A DNA stretch of 64,000 bases, from the NCBI GenBank assembly GCA_002709005.1, contig PAPH01000047.1:1-64000 (forward strand). The letters run 5' to 3'. This stretch comes from Hyphomicrobiales bacterium (GTDB lineage: Bacteria; Pseudomonadota; Alphaproteobacteria; Rhizobiales; Rhizobiaceae). Shown piece by piece: positions 1-9,008 of the stretch. Position 1 is the stretch's first letter; the number at the start of each line of letters is the position of its first letter. Both the position numbers and the translations under genes were made by a program. Below the pieces are notes generated by a model that did no database searches, was not told where the DNA came from, and saw nothing but the letters and a program-made list of their open reading frames with translations.

Positions 1-30
1 CCCCGCCGCTTTGCCGCGGCGGGGCTTTCG
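1..30 (+). terminator. Rho-independent terminator of a gene left of the window
   Basis: A perfect 9-bp stem, CCCCGCCGC / GCGGCGGGG, with a 6-nt loop is followed by CTTTCGATTATTT on the plus strand. This is the usual form of an intrinsic terminator, so a plus-strand gene probably ends just outside the left edge. Confidence 0.6.
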
Positions 31-75
31 ATTATTTGCCCGTTTCTGACGGGAGACATGATTCTTGAATGCAAG

Positions 76-102
76 AACGCCCGGCACGGTGTGCCGGGCG
101 TT
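76..102 (-). terminator. Terminator of the chemoreceptor gene
   Basis: A perfect 12-bp inverted repeat (AACGCCCGGCAC, 3-nt loop, GTGCCGGGCGTT) lies 24 bp beyond the stop codon of the minus-strand chemoreceptor gene. The T-tract after it on the minus strand is weak, so termination efficiency is uncertain. Confidence 0.6.
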
Positions 103-125
103 CGTCTCATCGGGAAGGTCCGGTC

Positions 126-2339
126 CTAGAATTCTTCCCAGGTTTCCGCGGCGGCAGCCGTGGCCGTATTGCCGGAGAAGGCGTTGCGGACCTTGTTGAT
201 GATCGCCTTGGCCGGGGATGCCACAGGCGCGGCGCGCGTGGTCCGATCGACGGCGGCGGGAGCCGCAGAAGCCGGCCTCCTCTGGCCGAGTTCGAACCGC
301 GCGACCAGTTTCGACAGCGCCTCCGCCTCCGCCGCGAGGCTGTGCGTGACGGCGGTGGTTTCCTCCACCATCGCGGCATTGTGCTGGGTTACCTGATCCA
401 TCTGGCTGACGGCGGAGTTGATTTCCTCCAGACCCGTGGCCTGCTCGCGGGCGGCGAGCGCAATGGCGTCGATGTGGTCGTTGATGCCCGCCACATGTTC
501 GGCGATCAGCTCGAGCGCCTCGCCGGTCTCGCGCACCAGCGTCACGCCGTTTTCAACCTCGCCGGTCGACTTGCCAATCAGGTTCTTGATGTCCTTGGCG
601 GCACTTGCCGAGCGCTGCGCGAGTTCGCGCACCTCCTGGGCGACGACGGCGAAACCCTTTCCGGCCTCGCCGGCCCGTGCCGCCTCGACGCCGGCATTGA
701 GCGCCAGGAGATTGGTCTGGAAGGCGATCTCGTCGATCACGCCGATGATCTGGTTGATTTCGGCGGAAGCCTTCTCGATCCGGCTCATTGCGTCGACGGC
801 GTTGCCGACGACCTTGGTGGAGGAATCGCAGGAACCGCGGGCTTCCGCCGCCTTGGCGCTCGCCTCCTGGGCGCGCGTCGACGAGTTCTTGACGGTTGAG
901 GTGATTTCCTCGAGCGCGGCGGAGGTTTCCTCGAGCGCGGCTGCCTGCTGCTCGGTGCGGCTCGAAAGCTGGTCGACTGCCGAGCGGATCTCGTTGGAAT
1001 TGTCATGCACCGTCGAGATGTTGGACCGCACCTCACCGAGCGTTTCGGCCAGTCGTTCGACCGAGCCGTTGAAGGACAGGCGCAACTGGTCGAGCGCGGC
1101 GACGAAGCGGGTCTCGATGCGAACCGTCAGATCACCGCCGGCAAGCCGGTCGAGGGCGCCGCCCAGTTCGCCGACCGCGACCTCGAGATCGTGTTTCTGT
1201 TCGGCATCGCGGCGGGCCTGTTCCTCGTTGCGGGCCCGTTCCTCCGCGTCGCGCGCCTGAGCGTCCGCCTGTTCCTGTTGCGCCTTGCGGATGACGAGGG
1301 CCTGATAGGCCTCGAACGCCCGGGCGATCTCGCCGATCTCGTCCTTCCTGTTCTTGCCCTCGAGCGTGACGTCGATCTCGCCCTCGGCAAGAGCGTTCAG
1401 CGCGCGTGTCGTAGACGTCAGCGGACGTCCCACCGAGCGCGCCACCATCACGGTGATGAAGCCGATGAGAAGCATGGCCACGGCGCAGACGCCGATGACG
1501 GTTGCGAAAACGGTCCGGCTCGACTGGTCGAGCGCCTGCCGGGTAGTCGTCTGAATATCGCTGACCTGCGCCTTGATTTGCTCGAAGGCGGGCTCGACGA
1601 CGGCGAACGCGGCCGAGAGCTTCCGGCCGGTTTCCAGCTCCTTGAAGGTCGCATCGGCGAATTCGTGGAATTTCGCCTGATAGGCATCGATGAAGGCGAG
1701 GATGTCGCTGCGTGCCGCCTCGCCTCCGAAATAGGAGGCGGGAAACTGCTTGAACTCCGCCACACGTTCATCGAGACGGCCGACATATTTCTCGTCCAGC
1801 CTCATCATGAAATCCTTCTCATGGCGGCGCATCATCAGCATCTTCACCATGAGTTCCGGCTGGTTCAGCGTCTCCAGGCTCGCCTCGGCATTGTGGACCG
1901 CTTCGCGCAGCGCGCCCTGAATGCCGGAATTCTCGTCGAGCCCGAGAGCCGTCTTCGTGGCGGCCAGATCTGCGAAGCCGGCCCGATAAAGGGTGAAACC
2001 CTCCTCCAGAGATGAAATCTGCGCATCCATCCGGCCGGGGAAATAGGTTTCGGCGCCCGCACGCAGTTCTGCAATCGTCGCGTCCGTTTTTGCCGTGATG
2101 GCGTTATGGCGGTCGATGTATTCTGCATCGCTTCGGAGGATGAAGTCCTTTTCCGCGCGGCGGGCTTCGAGAAACAGAATTTCGATCGCCGCATCGAGGT
2201 CGTTCATCAGACGCGCATGGTCGAGATTGGTGCGATGGGTCTGTTCGACGCGCGAGCCCGCGTAGAAAATCACACCCACGATGATCATTCCTGCGATCGC
2301 GATGGGCGCGAGAAGGAATATGCGCGTCTTCAGCAGCAT
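126..2339 (-). CDS. Methyl-accepting chemotaxis protein with a helical periplasmic sensor domain
   Basis: Transmembrane chemoreceptor of 737 residues that would signal to CheA/CheW. TM1 covers about residues 6-26. The periplasmic part, about 30-275, is all-helical with two repeated charged stretches (RRAEKDFILRSDAEYIDRH near 60 and MRRHEKDFMMRLDEKYVGRL near 170), as in HBM-type sensor domains. TM2 is about 277-300, followed by HAMP. The signalling hairpin tip includes NLLALNAGVEAARAGE. The C-terminus ends in TWEEF, matching the xWxxF pentapeptide that tethers CheR/CheB in some receptors. It is transcribed away from the ABC importer next door, so sensing of that transporter's ligand is possible but only inferred from position. 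Family assignment is certain; the ligand is unknown. Confidence 0.96.
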   Translation of the reverse strand: MLLKTRIFLLAPIAIAGMIIVGVIFYAGSRVEQTHRTNLDHARLMNDLDAAIEILFLEARRAEKDFILRSDAEYIDRHNAITAKTDATIAELRAGAETYFPGRMDAQISSLEEGFTLYRAGFADLAATKTALGLDENSGIQGALREAVHNAEASLETLNQPELMVKMLMMRRHEKDFMMRLDEKYVGRLDERVAEFKQFPASYFGGEAARSDILAFIDAYQAKFHEFADATFKELETGRKLSAAFAVVEPAFEQIKAQVSDIQTTTRQALDQSSRTVFATVIGVCAVAMLLIGFITVMVARSVGRPLTSTTRALNALAEGEIDVTLEGKNRKDEIGEIARAFEAYQALVIRKAQQEQADAQARDAEERARNEEQARRDAEQKHDLEVAVGELGGALDRLAGGDLTVRIETRFVAALDQLRLSFNGSVERLAETLGEVRSNISTVHDNSNEIRSAVDQLSSRTEQQAAALEETSAALEEITSTVKNSSTRAQEASAKAAEARGSCDSSTKVVGNAVDAMSRIEKASAEINQIIGVIDEIAFQTNLLALNAGVEAARAGEAGKGFAVVAQEVRELAQRSASAAKDIKNLIGKSTGEVENGVTLVRETGEALELIAEHVAGINDHIDAIALAAREQATGLEEINSAVSQMDQVTQHNAAMVEETTAVTHSLAAEAEALSKLVARFELGQRRPASAAPAAVDRTTRAAPVASPAKAIINKVRNAFSGNTATAAAAETWEEF

Positions 2340-2871
2340 TTTGGCACTCCGGACTGTGCAGAATTTCGGTGAAATGGCCCTCCCGCGGGTCCGATGAAAC
2401 GCATCATGCGTTCCGGATGCCGCAGGGGCTCAGCCAACTTCTTCCTGGACTCCGCCGGGTTAAAATTCCGATAACCTAATATTGCAAGATGGGATGACGA
2501 CCGGAGGTCTCAGCACTCCGGCGCGACCACCGGTCGGGAGGCCGCGTTCATTGCCGCCCCGAGTGGAGCCGCGGCACTTTCGACGGGGAGCCGGCTCCAT
2601 GCGCCGGGTGCGACACCCCTTCTTTCGCCAAGGTCGCCGCTACGCCGATTATCCGGCCCCGGCCTGAATGTGGGGCTGGGGGCAACGGAAAAGTGGACTG
2701 TAGGCAATTCTGGTCATGCCCCGTTCCAGTAGAGTTGTCATCGAGCGGACCGGCACATTGGGAATCCTCAGGGTTTCATGGTCCGGCACGGATTCAAGGC
2801 GTCCCGCAAGAACGGCCCAAGCCGCAGGGGACATCGGAACAGACAACGATCGATACATCAGGGGAACCAGT
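2340..2871. other. Divergent intergenic region, no gene recognised
   Basis: 532 bp between the divergent chemoreceptor and importer genes. Both promoters must lie here. Short ORFs in this stretch (such as 2482-2667) have no Shine-Dalgarno sequence or recognisable protein. I found no riboswitch, repeat or clear sigma-factor boxes. Confidence 0.5.
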
Positions 2872-4434
2872 ATGATCACACGGCGCAATGTCCTTCATGG
2901 CTCACTGCTTGCAACCGCCGGCGCTGCCGTCGGCCGCATCAATCCCGATTTCTTCTTCACCTCCGCCCATGCCCAGGAAGGCCGCACCATGCGCTTCCTC
3001 GGCGCCGAGGCGCTGACCGGCAACTGGGACCCGACGACCCACACCAATCTCGGCCAGCTCATCGTTGAAGGCTTCGTCTTCGGCTATCTCACCCGCGCGC
3101 CGATGAGCCCGGACAATCCGGAAGAACTCATCTACGAACTTGCAACCGAAATGAATTCGGTCGACGAGTACACGCTGGAAGTGAAGCTGCGCGAAGGCGT
3201 CAAATTCCATGACGGCACGCCGTTCACCGCAGCCGACGTCAAGGCGACCTACGAATATGGCTGTCAGCCGGACCGTCCGGCGCAGTGGTATCCGGGCCAG
3301 GTGAAGGTGGAGGTCATCGACGACCTGACCTGCCATATCAAGACCGAGGAATTCGGCTATCCGGCGGCGCTCTATATCTACCTGTCGTCCTTCCTGCCGA
3401 TCATGGCCGCCAAGGACGTGGAGAACAAGGCGCAGCTCTCGGCGCGCATGAACGGCACCGGCCCGATGAAATTCGTCGAGCAGCAGGGCGATTCGACCTT
3501 CCTCGAGGCCAATGCGGATTTCCTCGGCGGCGCGCCCAAGATCCCGGGAGTCGAATACCGTTTCGTCGGCGACACCACGACCCGCACGCTGTCGCTGCTG
3601 AACGGGGAGGCCGACATCATCGAGCGCCTGGAAGCCGAGCAGGTGGACACGATCGCAGCCGACGACCGCTTCACCATCTCCAAGGCGCTTTCGGTCGAAA
3701 ACAAGTATCTCTTCTTCCGCTGCTCGAAGGCGCCCTTCGACAACCCGCTGGTCCGCCAGGCAGCTGCGCACGCCATCGACCGCGAAGGCATTCTCGAAAT
3801 CCTCGGCGTCTCGGGCGCGTTCTCGAAGGCTCACATCTCGCCGGTCAAGTTCGGCTACACGGAAGTCGAGAACTACCGCGAATACGATCCGGAAAAGTGT
3901 CAGGAACTGCTCGCCGAAGCCGGCTTCCCCGGTGGCGAGGGCCTTCCGGAGCTGACCTACTACACCTCGGTCGGGTTCTATCCGAAGACCAAGGAATATG
4001 CCGAGTACATCGCGGCGCTGCTTCAGGAGCAGGGTTTCAAGATCAACCTGCAGACGCTCGAAGTGGCCGCCTGGGGCAACCTTCTCTACGACAAGGAAGG
4101 CGGCGGCGAAGGCAACATGATCGACTGCGGCTGGTGCACCGGTTCGCCCGAGCCGGACCTCGTCCTGCGCACGCACTTCCACTCCTCGTCCAAGCGCATC
4201 ACCGGTATCGTCGATCCGGAAATTGACGCCGTGCTCGACAAGGAGCGCAACGCCAAGACGATCGACGAGCGCCGCAAGATCCTGCAGGAGGAAACCCTGC
4301 CGATGATCGCCGACAAGGTGCCGGCGCATGCGCTGTTCACCTCGGTGTTCATCCACGCCTACACCAAGGAACTGGAAGGTCTCTACATCTATCCCAACGG
4401 GATGCAGGATGTGACCGACGCGACGCTCGGCTGA
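2872..4434 (+). CDS. ABC transporter substrate-binding protein, peptide/opine (SBP_bac_5) family
   Basis: Periplasmic binding protein of 520 residues for a peptide-, opine- or glycoside-type importer. The start is the ATG after AGGGGAACCAGT. The longer ORF from 2716 adds 52 residues that do not look like protein. The N-terminus TRRNVLHG followed by a hydrophobic stretch and AHA-Q suggests Tat export with cleavage near residue 34. The mature chain has the family layout: GNWDPTTHTNLG near 45 and the typical VKLREGVKFHDGTPFTAADV block near 105. Permease and ATPase genes follow in order. A hairpin between this gene and the first permease probably lets it be expressed above the membrane components. 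Substrate not predictable. Confidence 0.93.
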   Translation: MITRRNVLHGSLLATAGAAVGRINPDFFFTSAHAQEGRTMRFLGAEALTGNWDPTTHTNLGQLIVEGFVFGYLTRAPMSPDNPEELIYELATEMNSVDEYTLEVKLREGVKFHDGTPFTAADVKATYEYGCQPDRPAQWYPGQVKVEVIDDLTCHIKTEEFGYPAALYIYLSSFLPIMAAKDVENKAQLSARMNGTGPMKFVEQQGDSTFLEANADFLGGAPKIPGVEYRFVGDTTTRTLSLLNGEADIIERLEAEQVDTIAADDRFTISKALSVENKYLFFRCSKAPFDNPLVRQAAAHAIDREGILEILGVSGAFSKAHISPVKFGYTEVENYREYDPEKCQELLAEAGFPGGEGLPELTYYTSVGFYPKTKEYAEYIAALLQEQGFKINLQTLEVAAWGNLLYDKEGGGEGNMIDCGWCTGSPEPDLVLRTHFHSSSKRITGIVDPEIDAVLDKERNAKTIDERRKILQEETLPMIADKVPAHALFTSVFIHAYTKELEGLYIYPNGMQDVTDATLG

Positions 4435-4457
4435 TTTCCGAACGCCACAGCGACATT

Positions 4458-4488
4458 CGGGGAAGGAGGCTTTTTGCCCTCCTCCCCG
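4458..4488 (+). other. Intercistronic hairpin after the binding-protein gene
   Basis: CGGGGAAGGAGG pairs with CCTCCTCCCCG, with one bulged A and a short loop containing TTTTT. No T-tract follows. Hairpins here commonly stabilise the binding-protein mRNA or cause partial termination; that role is inferred. Confidence 0.5.
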
Positions 4489-4561
4489 GATTCACGTTCT
4501 TTCGGTGTCCGGCATCCCGGTGCCGGCCTGACCGACCCTTGCGGGGTCAAAGGGACAAGGC

Positions 4562-5542
4562 ATGATCTTCGTAGAATTTCTCATCAAGCGGATCCTTCAG
4601 GGGCTCGTGATCGTGGCGATCACATCGTTCGTCATCTTCACCCTGCTCCGGGTGATCCCGGGCGATCCGGTCCGGCTCATCGTCGGCGGCATGGCGCCCG
4701 ACAACGTGGTGGAGGAGGTCGCCGCGAAGATGGGTCTGAGAGACCCGATTCTGGTGCAGTACGGTCGCTACATGGGCAACCTGGTGACCGGCGACATGGG
4801 ACAGTCCTATCTCAGGCCGAAGAGCGGCATGATCGCCACCGGCGGCGAATATGTCGATCCGACGAAATCCGACATGGCGGAGGTGTGGGACCTCATTCTC
4901 GAGCGGGTGCCGCTCACGCTTCAACTGGCGGCAACAGCGCTCGTCTTCGCGCTATTGGTCTCCTTGCCCATCGGCATAGCCGGCGGGCTGAGATCCGAGG
5001 GGTGGCCGGCGCGCATCGCCTTCGGCATTCAGTCGCTGTTCGTCTCTATCCCGAATTTCTGGCTGGCGATCATCCTGATCCTGTTCCTGTCGGTGAAATG
5101 GCACCTCATCCCGGCGCTCGGCTACAAGGGTTTTGCCTATGTCATCCTGCCGGCGATCGTGCTGGCGGTGGAAATCTCCCCCTTCATCATCCGCACGCTG
5201 ACGACGTCGCTCGCGGAGGTCATGCAGTCCTATTTCATCGACGAGGCGAAGGTGCGCGGCCTGCCGCGGCGGCGGATCGTCTTCGGGCACGCGCTGCGCA
5301 ACGCCTCGGTGCCGCTGATCAACCTGCTCGGCATCCAGCTCTCGACGCTGATCGGTGGGGTTCTCGTGGTCGAATACATCTTCGACTATCCGGGCCTCGG
5401 CCATCTGACGGTGGTCTCCGTGGTGGGGCGCGACTTCCCGGTCATCCAGGGCATCGCGATCACCATCAGCGCCGTGTTCGTCTTCATCAACATTCTCGTC
5501 GATCTCGTTGCCTACATGATCGACCCGCGCGTGGAGCTGTAA
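4562..5542 (+). CDS. ABC transporter permease, DppB/OppB type
   Basis: Inner-membrane permease of 326 residues in the binding-protein-dependent transport family. TM1 is near residues 10-30 (IVAITSFVIFTLLRVIPGDP), followed by the long periplasmic loop typical of DppB proteins. Five further membrane segments lie between about 115 and 320. The cytoplasmic EAA-type coupling loop is visible as DEAKVRGLPRRRIVFGHALR near 228. The start ATG follows AAAGGGACAAGGC. It pairs with the DppC-type permease three bases downstream to form the pore for the 2872-4434 binding protein. Confidence 0.94.
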   Translation: MIFVEFLIKRILQGLVIVAITSFVIFTLLRVIPGDPVRLIVGGMAPDNVVEEVAAKMGLRDPILVQYGRYMGNLVTGDMGQSYLRPKSGMIATGGEYVDPTKSDMAEVWDLILERVPLTLQLAATALVFALLVSLPIGIAGGLRSEGWPARIAFGIQSLFVSIPNFWLAIILILFLSVKWHLIPALGYKGFAYVILPAIVLAVEISPFIIRTLTTSLAEVMQSYFIDEAKVRGLPRRRIVFGHALRNASVPLINLLGIQLSTLIGGVLVVEYIFDYPGLGHLTVVSVVGRDFPVIQGIAITISAVFVFINILVDLVAYMIDPRVEL

Positions 5543-5545
5543 ACC

Positions 5546-6472
5546 ATGTCCGACGTCGCACAGATCACTCCCACCGCGCCGGTGGCCGCCGAAAATGAAG
5601 GCCAGTCGACCGTCACCATGCGTATTCTCAAGACGGCCTGGCGTTCAAAGGCATTCCAGTTCGGTTTCTGGATCTTCGTGATCCTCGTCGTCACGTCGCT
5701 GATCCTTCCGCTCGTCTCCCCGGTCAGCGCCACCAAGATGGCGATCCGCGAGAAATTCCTGCCACCGCTGTTCATGGGCGAGGGCTGGAGCTGGATCCAT
5801 CCGCTCGGCACCGACCAGCTCGGCCGCGACATGCTGATGCGCTGCATGGTCGGCCTGCGCTATTCGCTGATGATCGGCATCATCACCGTGGTTCTGATGT
5901 TCATCGTCGGCTGCGGACTGGGCCTGCTCGCCGGCTTCAAGGGCAAGTGGTGGGACACGATCATCATGCGCATCACCGATGCCCAGCTCTCGCTGCCGAT
6001 GATCATTCTGGCGATCACAATCCTCGGCATTTCCAAGCCTTCGGTCGCCTCCATCATCGTGGTGCTTGGCCTGTCCGGCTGGCCGCTTTACGCGCGCGTG
6101 GCGCGGTCGGCCGCCGTCACCGAGCGCGAGAAGGAATATGTCCGCGGGCTGCGCGTCGTCGGGGCTGGCGACTGGCGCATCCTGCTTCTCTACGCGGCAC
6201 CCAACATCCTTCCGCCGATCGCCTTCGTCGCGGTTCTCGACATCGCCCGGATGATGATCTTCGAATCCATTCTCGGATTCCTGGGTCTCGGCATCCAGCC
6301 GCCGACCCCGAGCTTCGGCTCGATCATCGCGGACGCGCGCAAATATCTCATCAATGCCTGGTGGATCGCCACCAGTCCCGGGGTCTTTCTGGCCGTCGCG
6401 CTGACGGCGATCAACCTGATGGGCGCGTCGCTCGAGAAGGCCCGCAACACCGTCTATGCGGGGGCGCGCTGA
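5546..6472 (+). CDS. ABC transporter permease, DppC/OppC type
   Basis: Second pore subunit, 308 residues. A cytoplasmic N-terminal tail (about 1-35) precedes TM1 near 38-58. The DppC N-terminal signature HPLGTDQLGRD is near residue 90, and the EAA loop EKEYVRGLRVVGAGDWRIL lies near 193. Its stop codon overlaps the start of the ATPase gene (ATGA), so the two are translationally coupled. Functional partner of the permease just upstream. Confidence 0.94.
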   Translation: MSDVAQITPTAPVAAENEGQSTVTMRILKTAWRSKAFQFGFWIFVILVVTSLILPLVSPVSATKMAIREKFLPPLFMGEGWSWIHPLGTDQLGRDMLMRCMVGLRYSLMIGIITVVLMFIVGCGLGLLAGFKGKWWDTIIMRITDAQLSLPMIILAITILGISKPSVASIIVVLGLSGWPLYARVARSAAVTEREKEYVRGLRVVGAGDWRILLLYAAPNILPPIAFVAVLDIARMMIFESILGFLGLGIQPPTPSFGSIIADARKYLINAWWIATSPGVFLAVALTAINLMGASLEKARNTVYAGAR

Positions 6473-8115
6473 TGTCCACTCCCATTCTCAAGGTCGACAA
6501 TCTCACCGTCGCGGCCGGCGACAACCGCATCATCGACGGCGTCTCCTTCGAAGTCGGCAATTCCGAGATCTACGGGATCTATGGGGAAAGCGGCGCGGGC
6601 AAGACGACGCTCGGGCGGGCGCTCGCCAACTGGCTGCCGGCGGGCGTCGAGCAGACCGGCGGCAAGGTGCTGTTCGCCGGCCACGATCTCAGGACCACCG
6701 GCGCGAACCGCGTCACCATCGGTCGTGACATCGCCTATATCGGGGCCAAGCCGCAGAGCGCACTCGATCCAACGGTGCCGGTCGGCCCGCAGATCGTCGA
6801 GAAGCTCCTGATGGTTCAGCCGGGCCTGACCAGAACCGAGGCGAAGCAGCGGGTGATGGATCTTCTCCACGAGGTCCGCATCGCATCGCCCGAAGAGCGC
6901 TTCTACGATTACCCGACGAAATATTCGGGCGGCATGATGCAGCGCGCGATGATCGTCGACGCGCTTTGCGCCGATCCGGCGGTGCTGATCGCCGACGACA
7001 TCATCCGCCCGCTCGACGTCACGGTCGCCGCGCAGATCGTCTCTATCCTCAAGGATTTGTGCCTCAAGCGGAAAATGGCGGTGATCTTTCTCGCCTCCTC
7101 GCTGCTGGCGCTGAGGCTCGTGGCCGGCAAGGTCGGCGTCATGCACGAGGGCAGGCTGATCGAGGAGCAGCCGGTGGAGACGCTTCTGACCGCGCCGAAG
7201 ACGGAATACACCAAGACCGCGATCTCGCATGTGCCGCGGATCTGGTCGTCGAACGAGTTCCCGGAGGACCGGGGCCGGGCCGACGACAAGCCGCTGATGG
7301 AAGTGCGCGAGGTCAGCCGGACCTACAAGGTGCGCAAGCGCGGCACGTTTGGACAGTTCAATCACGTCAAGGCGGTGCAGGGCGTTTCCTTCGATATCAT
7401 GCCGCGCGAGAATTTCGGCATTGTGGGAGAATCGGGATGCGGCAAGTCCACGCTTACCCGGTTGCTCACCTGGCTCGAAAAGCCCGATAGCGGCGACATC
7501 CGTCTCGGGGGAACGTCGCTGGCGAATTTTTCCGGCCGCGAGCTTCTCGACAAGCGCCGCGAGTTCCAGCTTCTCCTGCAGGATCCCTACAATTCGCTGC
7601 CGCCGCGCGTCACCGTGGGGCGGATGATCGAGGAGGGCCTGCGGCTGCGCGGCACGCCGAAGGCCGAGATGCGAGAGAAGGTGAAGGAGGCGATGGTCTC
7701 CGTCGGTCTTCCGACATCGATCTACGACGATCTGCCGAACGCGCTGTCGACCGGCGAACGTCAGCGCATCTCGATCGCCCGGGCGCTGGTGCTCGATCCG
7801 AAACTCCTGATTCTCGACGAGACGCTGTCGGCGCTCGACCAGGGCGAGCAGTCGAAACTCATCGACCTGTTCGCCAAACTGCAGGAGACGAAGGACCTCA
7901 CCTATGTCTTCATCTCTCACGACCTCGCCATGGTGCGGAAGGTCTGCAACCGGATCGGGGCGATGTATTTCGGCAAGATGGTGGAGATCGGCGACAACAA
8001 GTCGATCTTCTTCGAGCCCAAGCACGACTACACCAAGGCGCTCCTCTCCGCCGCCCCGACGCTTGACGAAAAGCCGTTCGACGCCGGCGAACTCGGCTTC
8101 GAGCCCATTCAATAG
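6472..8115 (+). CDS. Fused DppD-DppF type ABC ATPase with one degenerate half-site
   Basis: Tandem nucleotide-binding protein of 547 residues that drives the peptide-type importer. The start is the ATG overlapping the previous stop (ATGA); the ORF-track start at 5947 is an out-of-frame extension across dppC. NBD1 has Walker A GESGAGKTT and signature YSGGMMQR. However, its Walker B reads LIADD, with Asp for the catalytic Glu, and the switch His position reads FLASSL instead of ISHDL. NBD2 is canonical (GESGCGKST, LILDET, FISHDL) with signature LSTGERQR. The weak elements therefore fall in one composite ATP site. Fused DppDF proteins are known, but loss of both catalytic elements in NBD1 is uncommon as far as I know. 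Confidence 0.93.
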   Translation: MSTPILKVDNLTVAAGDNRIIDGVSFEVGNSEIYGIYGESGAGKTTLGRALANWLPAGVEQTGGKVLFAGHDLRTTGANRVTIGRDIAYIGAKPQSALDPTVPVGPQIVEKLLMVQPGLTRTEAKQRVMDLLHEVRIASPEERFYDYPTKYSGGMMQRAMIVDALCADPAVLIADDIIRPLDVTVAAQIVSILKDLCLKRKMAVIFLASSLLALRLVAGKVGVMHEGRLIEEQPVETLLTAPKTEYTKTAISHVPRIWSSNEFPEDRGRADDKPLMEVREVSRTYKVRKRGTFGQFNHVKAVQGVSFDIMPRENFGIVGESGCGKSTLTRLLTWLEKPDSGDIRLGGTSLANFSGRELLDKRREFQLLLQDPYNSLPPRVTVGRMIEEGLRLRGTPKAEMREKVKEAMVSVGLPTSIYDDLPNALSTGERQRISIARALVLDPKLLILDETLSALDQGEQSKLIDLFAKLQETKDLTYVFISHDLAMVRKVCNRIGAMYFGKMVEIGDNKSIFFEPKHDYTKALLSAAPTLDEKPFDAGELGFEPIQ

Positions 8116-8143
8116 AGCTCTCTCTGGACTGTCCCATTGGACA

Positions 8144-8176
8144 AGGGCCGGACCGACGCCGTCCGGCCCTTTTTTT
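8144..8176 (+). terminator. Terminator of the peptide-type ABC operon
   Basis: AGGGCCGGAC, 7-nt loop, GTCCGGCCCT, then an unbroken run of T. It is a textbook intrinsic terminator 28 bp after the fused ATPase stop codon. Confidence 0.92.
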
Positions 8177-8434
8177 GAGGTGAGCGGTTTCGAATGTGCC
8201 CCGCTGCGCCCACTCGGTGCGGACCGCCGACATCCAGAACCCGAGCATGACCAAAGCAGGGTAGCGAGCCTCCGCGTTCAATTCCACAACCGCAGCGGAC
8301 CGTGCCTTTCCTCAACAAAAAGGCCGAACTATCGGTCGACCCTTGTATGGGGGCATGCGACGTACGTCAGGAAACGCGATGTTAACCGGAGTGCAGGTCT
8401 ATCGGTAAACCTGGCTGTGAGGGGAGGCGAGGTG
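8177..8434. other. Leader region of the copper cluster
   Basis: 258 bp between the terminator and the cytochrome b561 gene, expected to hold the promoter of the copper cluster. It contains the perfect palindrome GACGTACGTC (8359-8368). I could not recognise a CueR- or CsoR-type operator, and no credible ORF is present. Confidence 0.4.
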
Positions 8435-8908
8435 ATGAGAGCTTATTCGACGCTTCAGATTTCGCTGCATTGGCTCATCGCGGCCATGGTCGGCGCGCAG
8501 TGGTATACGTCGGGCGCCATCCACCGAACCCATAATCCATTGGTGCCGCCGACGGATACCGATCTCCTCCTGCACGCCCTGCACAATTACGGAGGGATGA
8601 CGATCGGCGCGATCATGCTGCTGCGGCTCGGGCTGCGCCTGCGGTACGGAACGTCTCATCGTGTTCGCCCTGTCTCTCTGATGGAACGAGCGGCGAACGG
8701 GCTTCACCTTCTGTTTTATGTGCTCATTCTCATGCAGGCGGGGACCGGCTTTGTCACGAGCTACCTCTGGGGCGGTGCCGGCTCTCTCCATTCAGCACTG
8801 TGGACGGTGCTTCTCGTCCTGATCGCACTGCATGTGAGCGCCGCGCTTTATCACCTGATACGCGGCGACCGCGTCTTCTCCAGAATGCTGCCCTTCGTGA
8901 AGCGGTGA
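8435..8908 (+). CDS. Cytochrome b561 family protein
   Basis: Di-heme four-helix membrane cytochrome of 157 residues that could pass electrons between quinol and periplasmic acceptors. The ATG after GGGGAGGCGAGGTG gives the family start MRAYSTLQISLHWLIA. The ORF-track start at 7904 is a spurious extension through the preceding gene. Histidines suitable as heme ligands are in SLHWLIA (TM1), LLHALHNYGG (before TM2), NGLHLLFY (TM3) and IALHVSAALYHL (TM4). It opens the copper cluster, where it may supply or remove electrons during periplasmic copper oxidation; this role is inferred. Confidence 0.88.
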   Translation: MRAYSTLQISLHWLIAAMVGAQWYTSGAIHRTHNPLVPPTDTDLLLHALHNYGGMTIGAIMLLRLGLRLRYGTSHRVRPVSLMERAANGLHLLFYVLILMQAGTGFVTSYLWGGAGSLHSALWTVLLVLIALHVSAALYHLIRGDRVFSRMLPFVKR

Positions 8909-9008
8909 ATGCGAACCGGAGAGCGACGTGTCCCACGGCCAACATATTTGTGATTTGCCGGTTCGTGCGCCGTTGGCTAACACCTCGGGACCATATGGAG
9001 AACCATGC

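Noticed and set aside
2482-2707. Small ORFs in the 2340-2871 intergenic region
   Set aside because: No ribosome binding site and Arg/Pro-rich sequence typical of random GC-rich frames.
2902-4356. 484-residue antisense ORF opposite the peptide-binding protein
   Set aside because: Same reason: mirror of codon bias on the coding strand, no start signals.
8359-8368. GACGTACGTC palindrome as a CueR or CsoR operator
   Set aside because: Ten bases is too short, and it does not match the operator forms I know; kept only as a note in the leader region.
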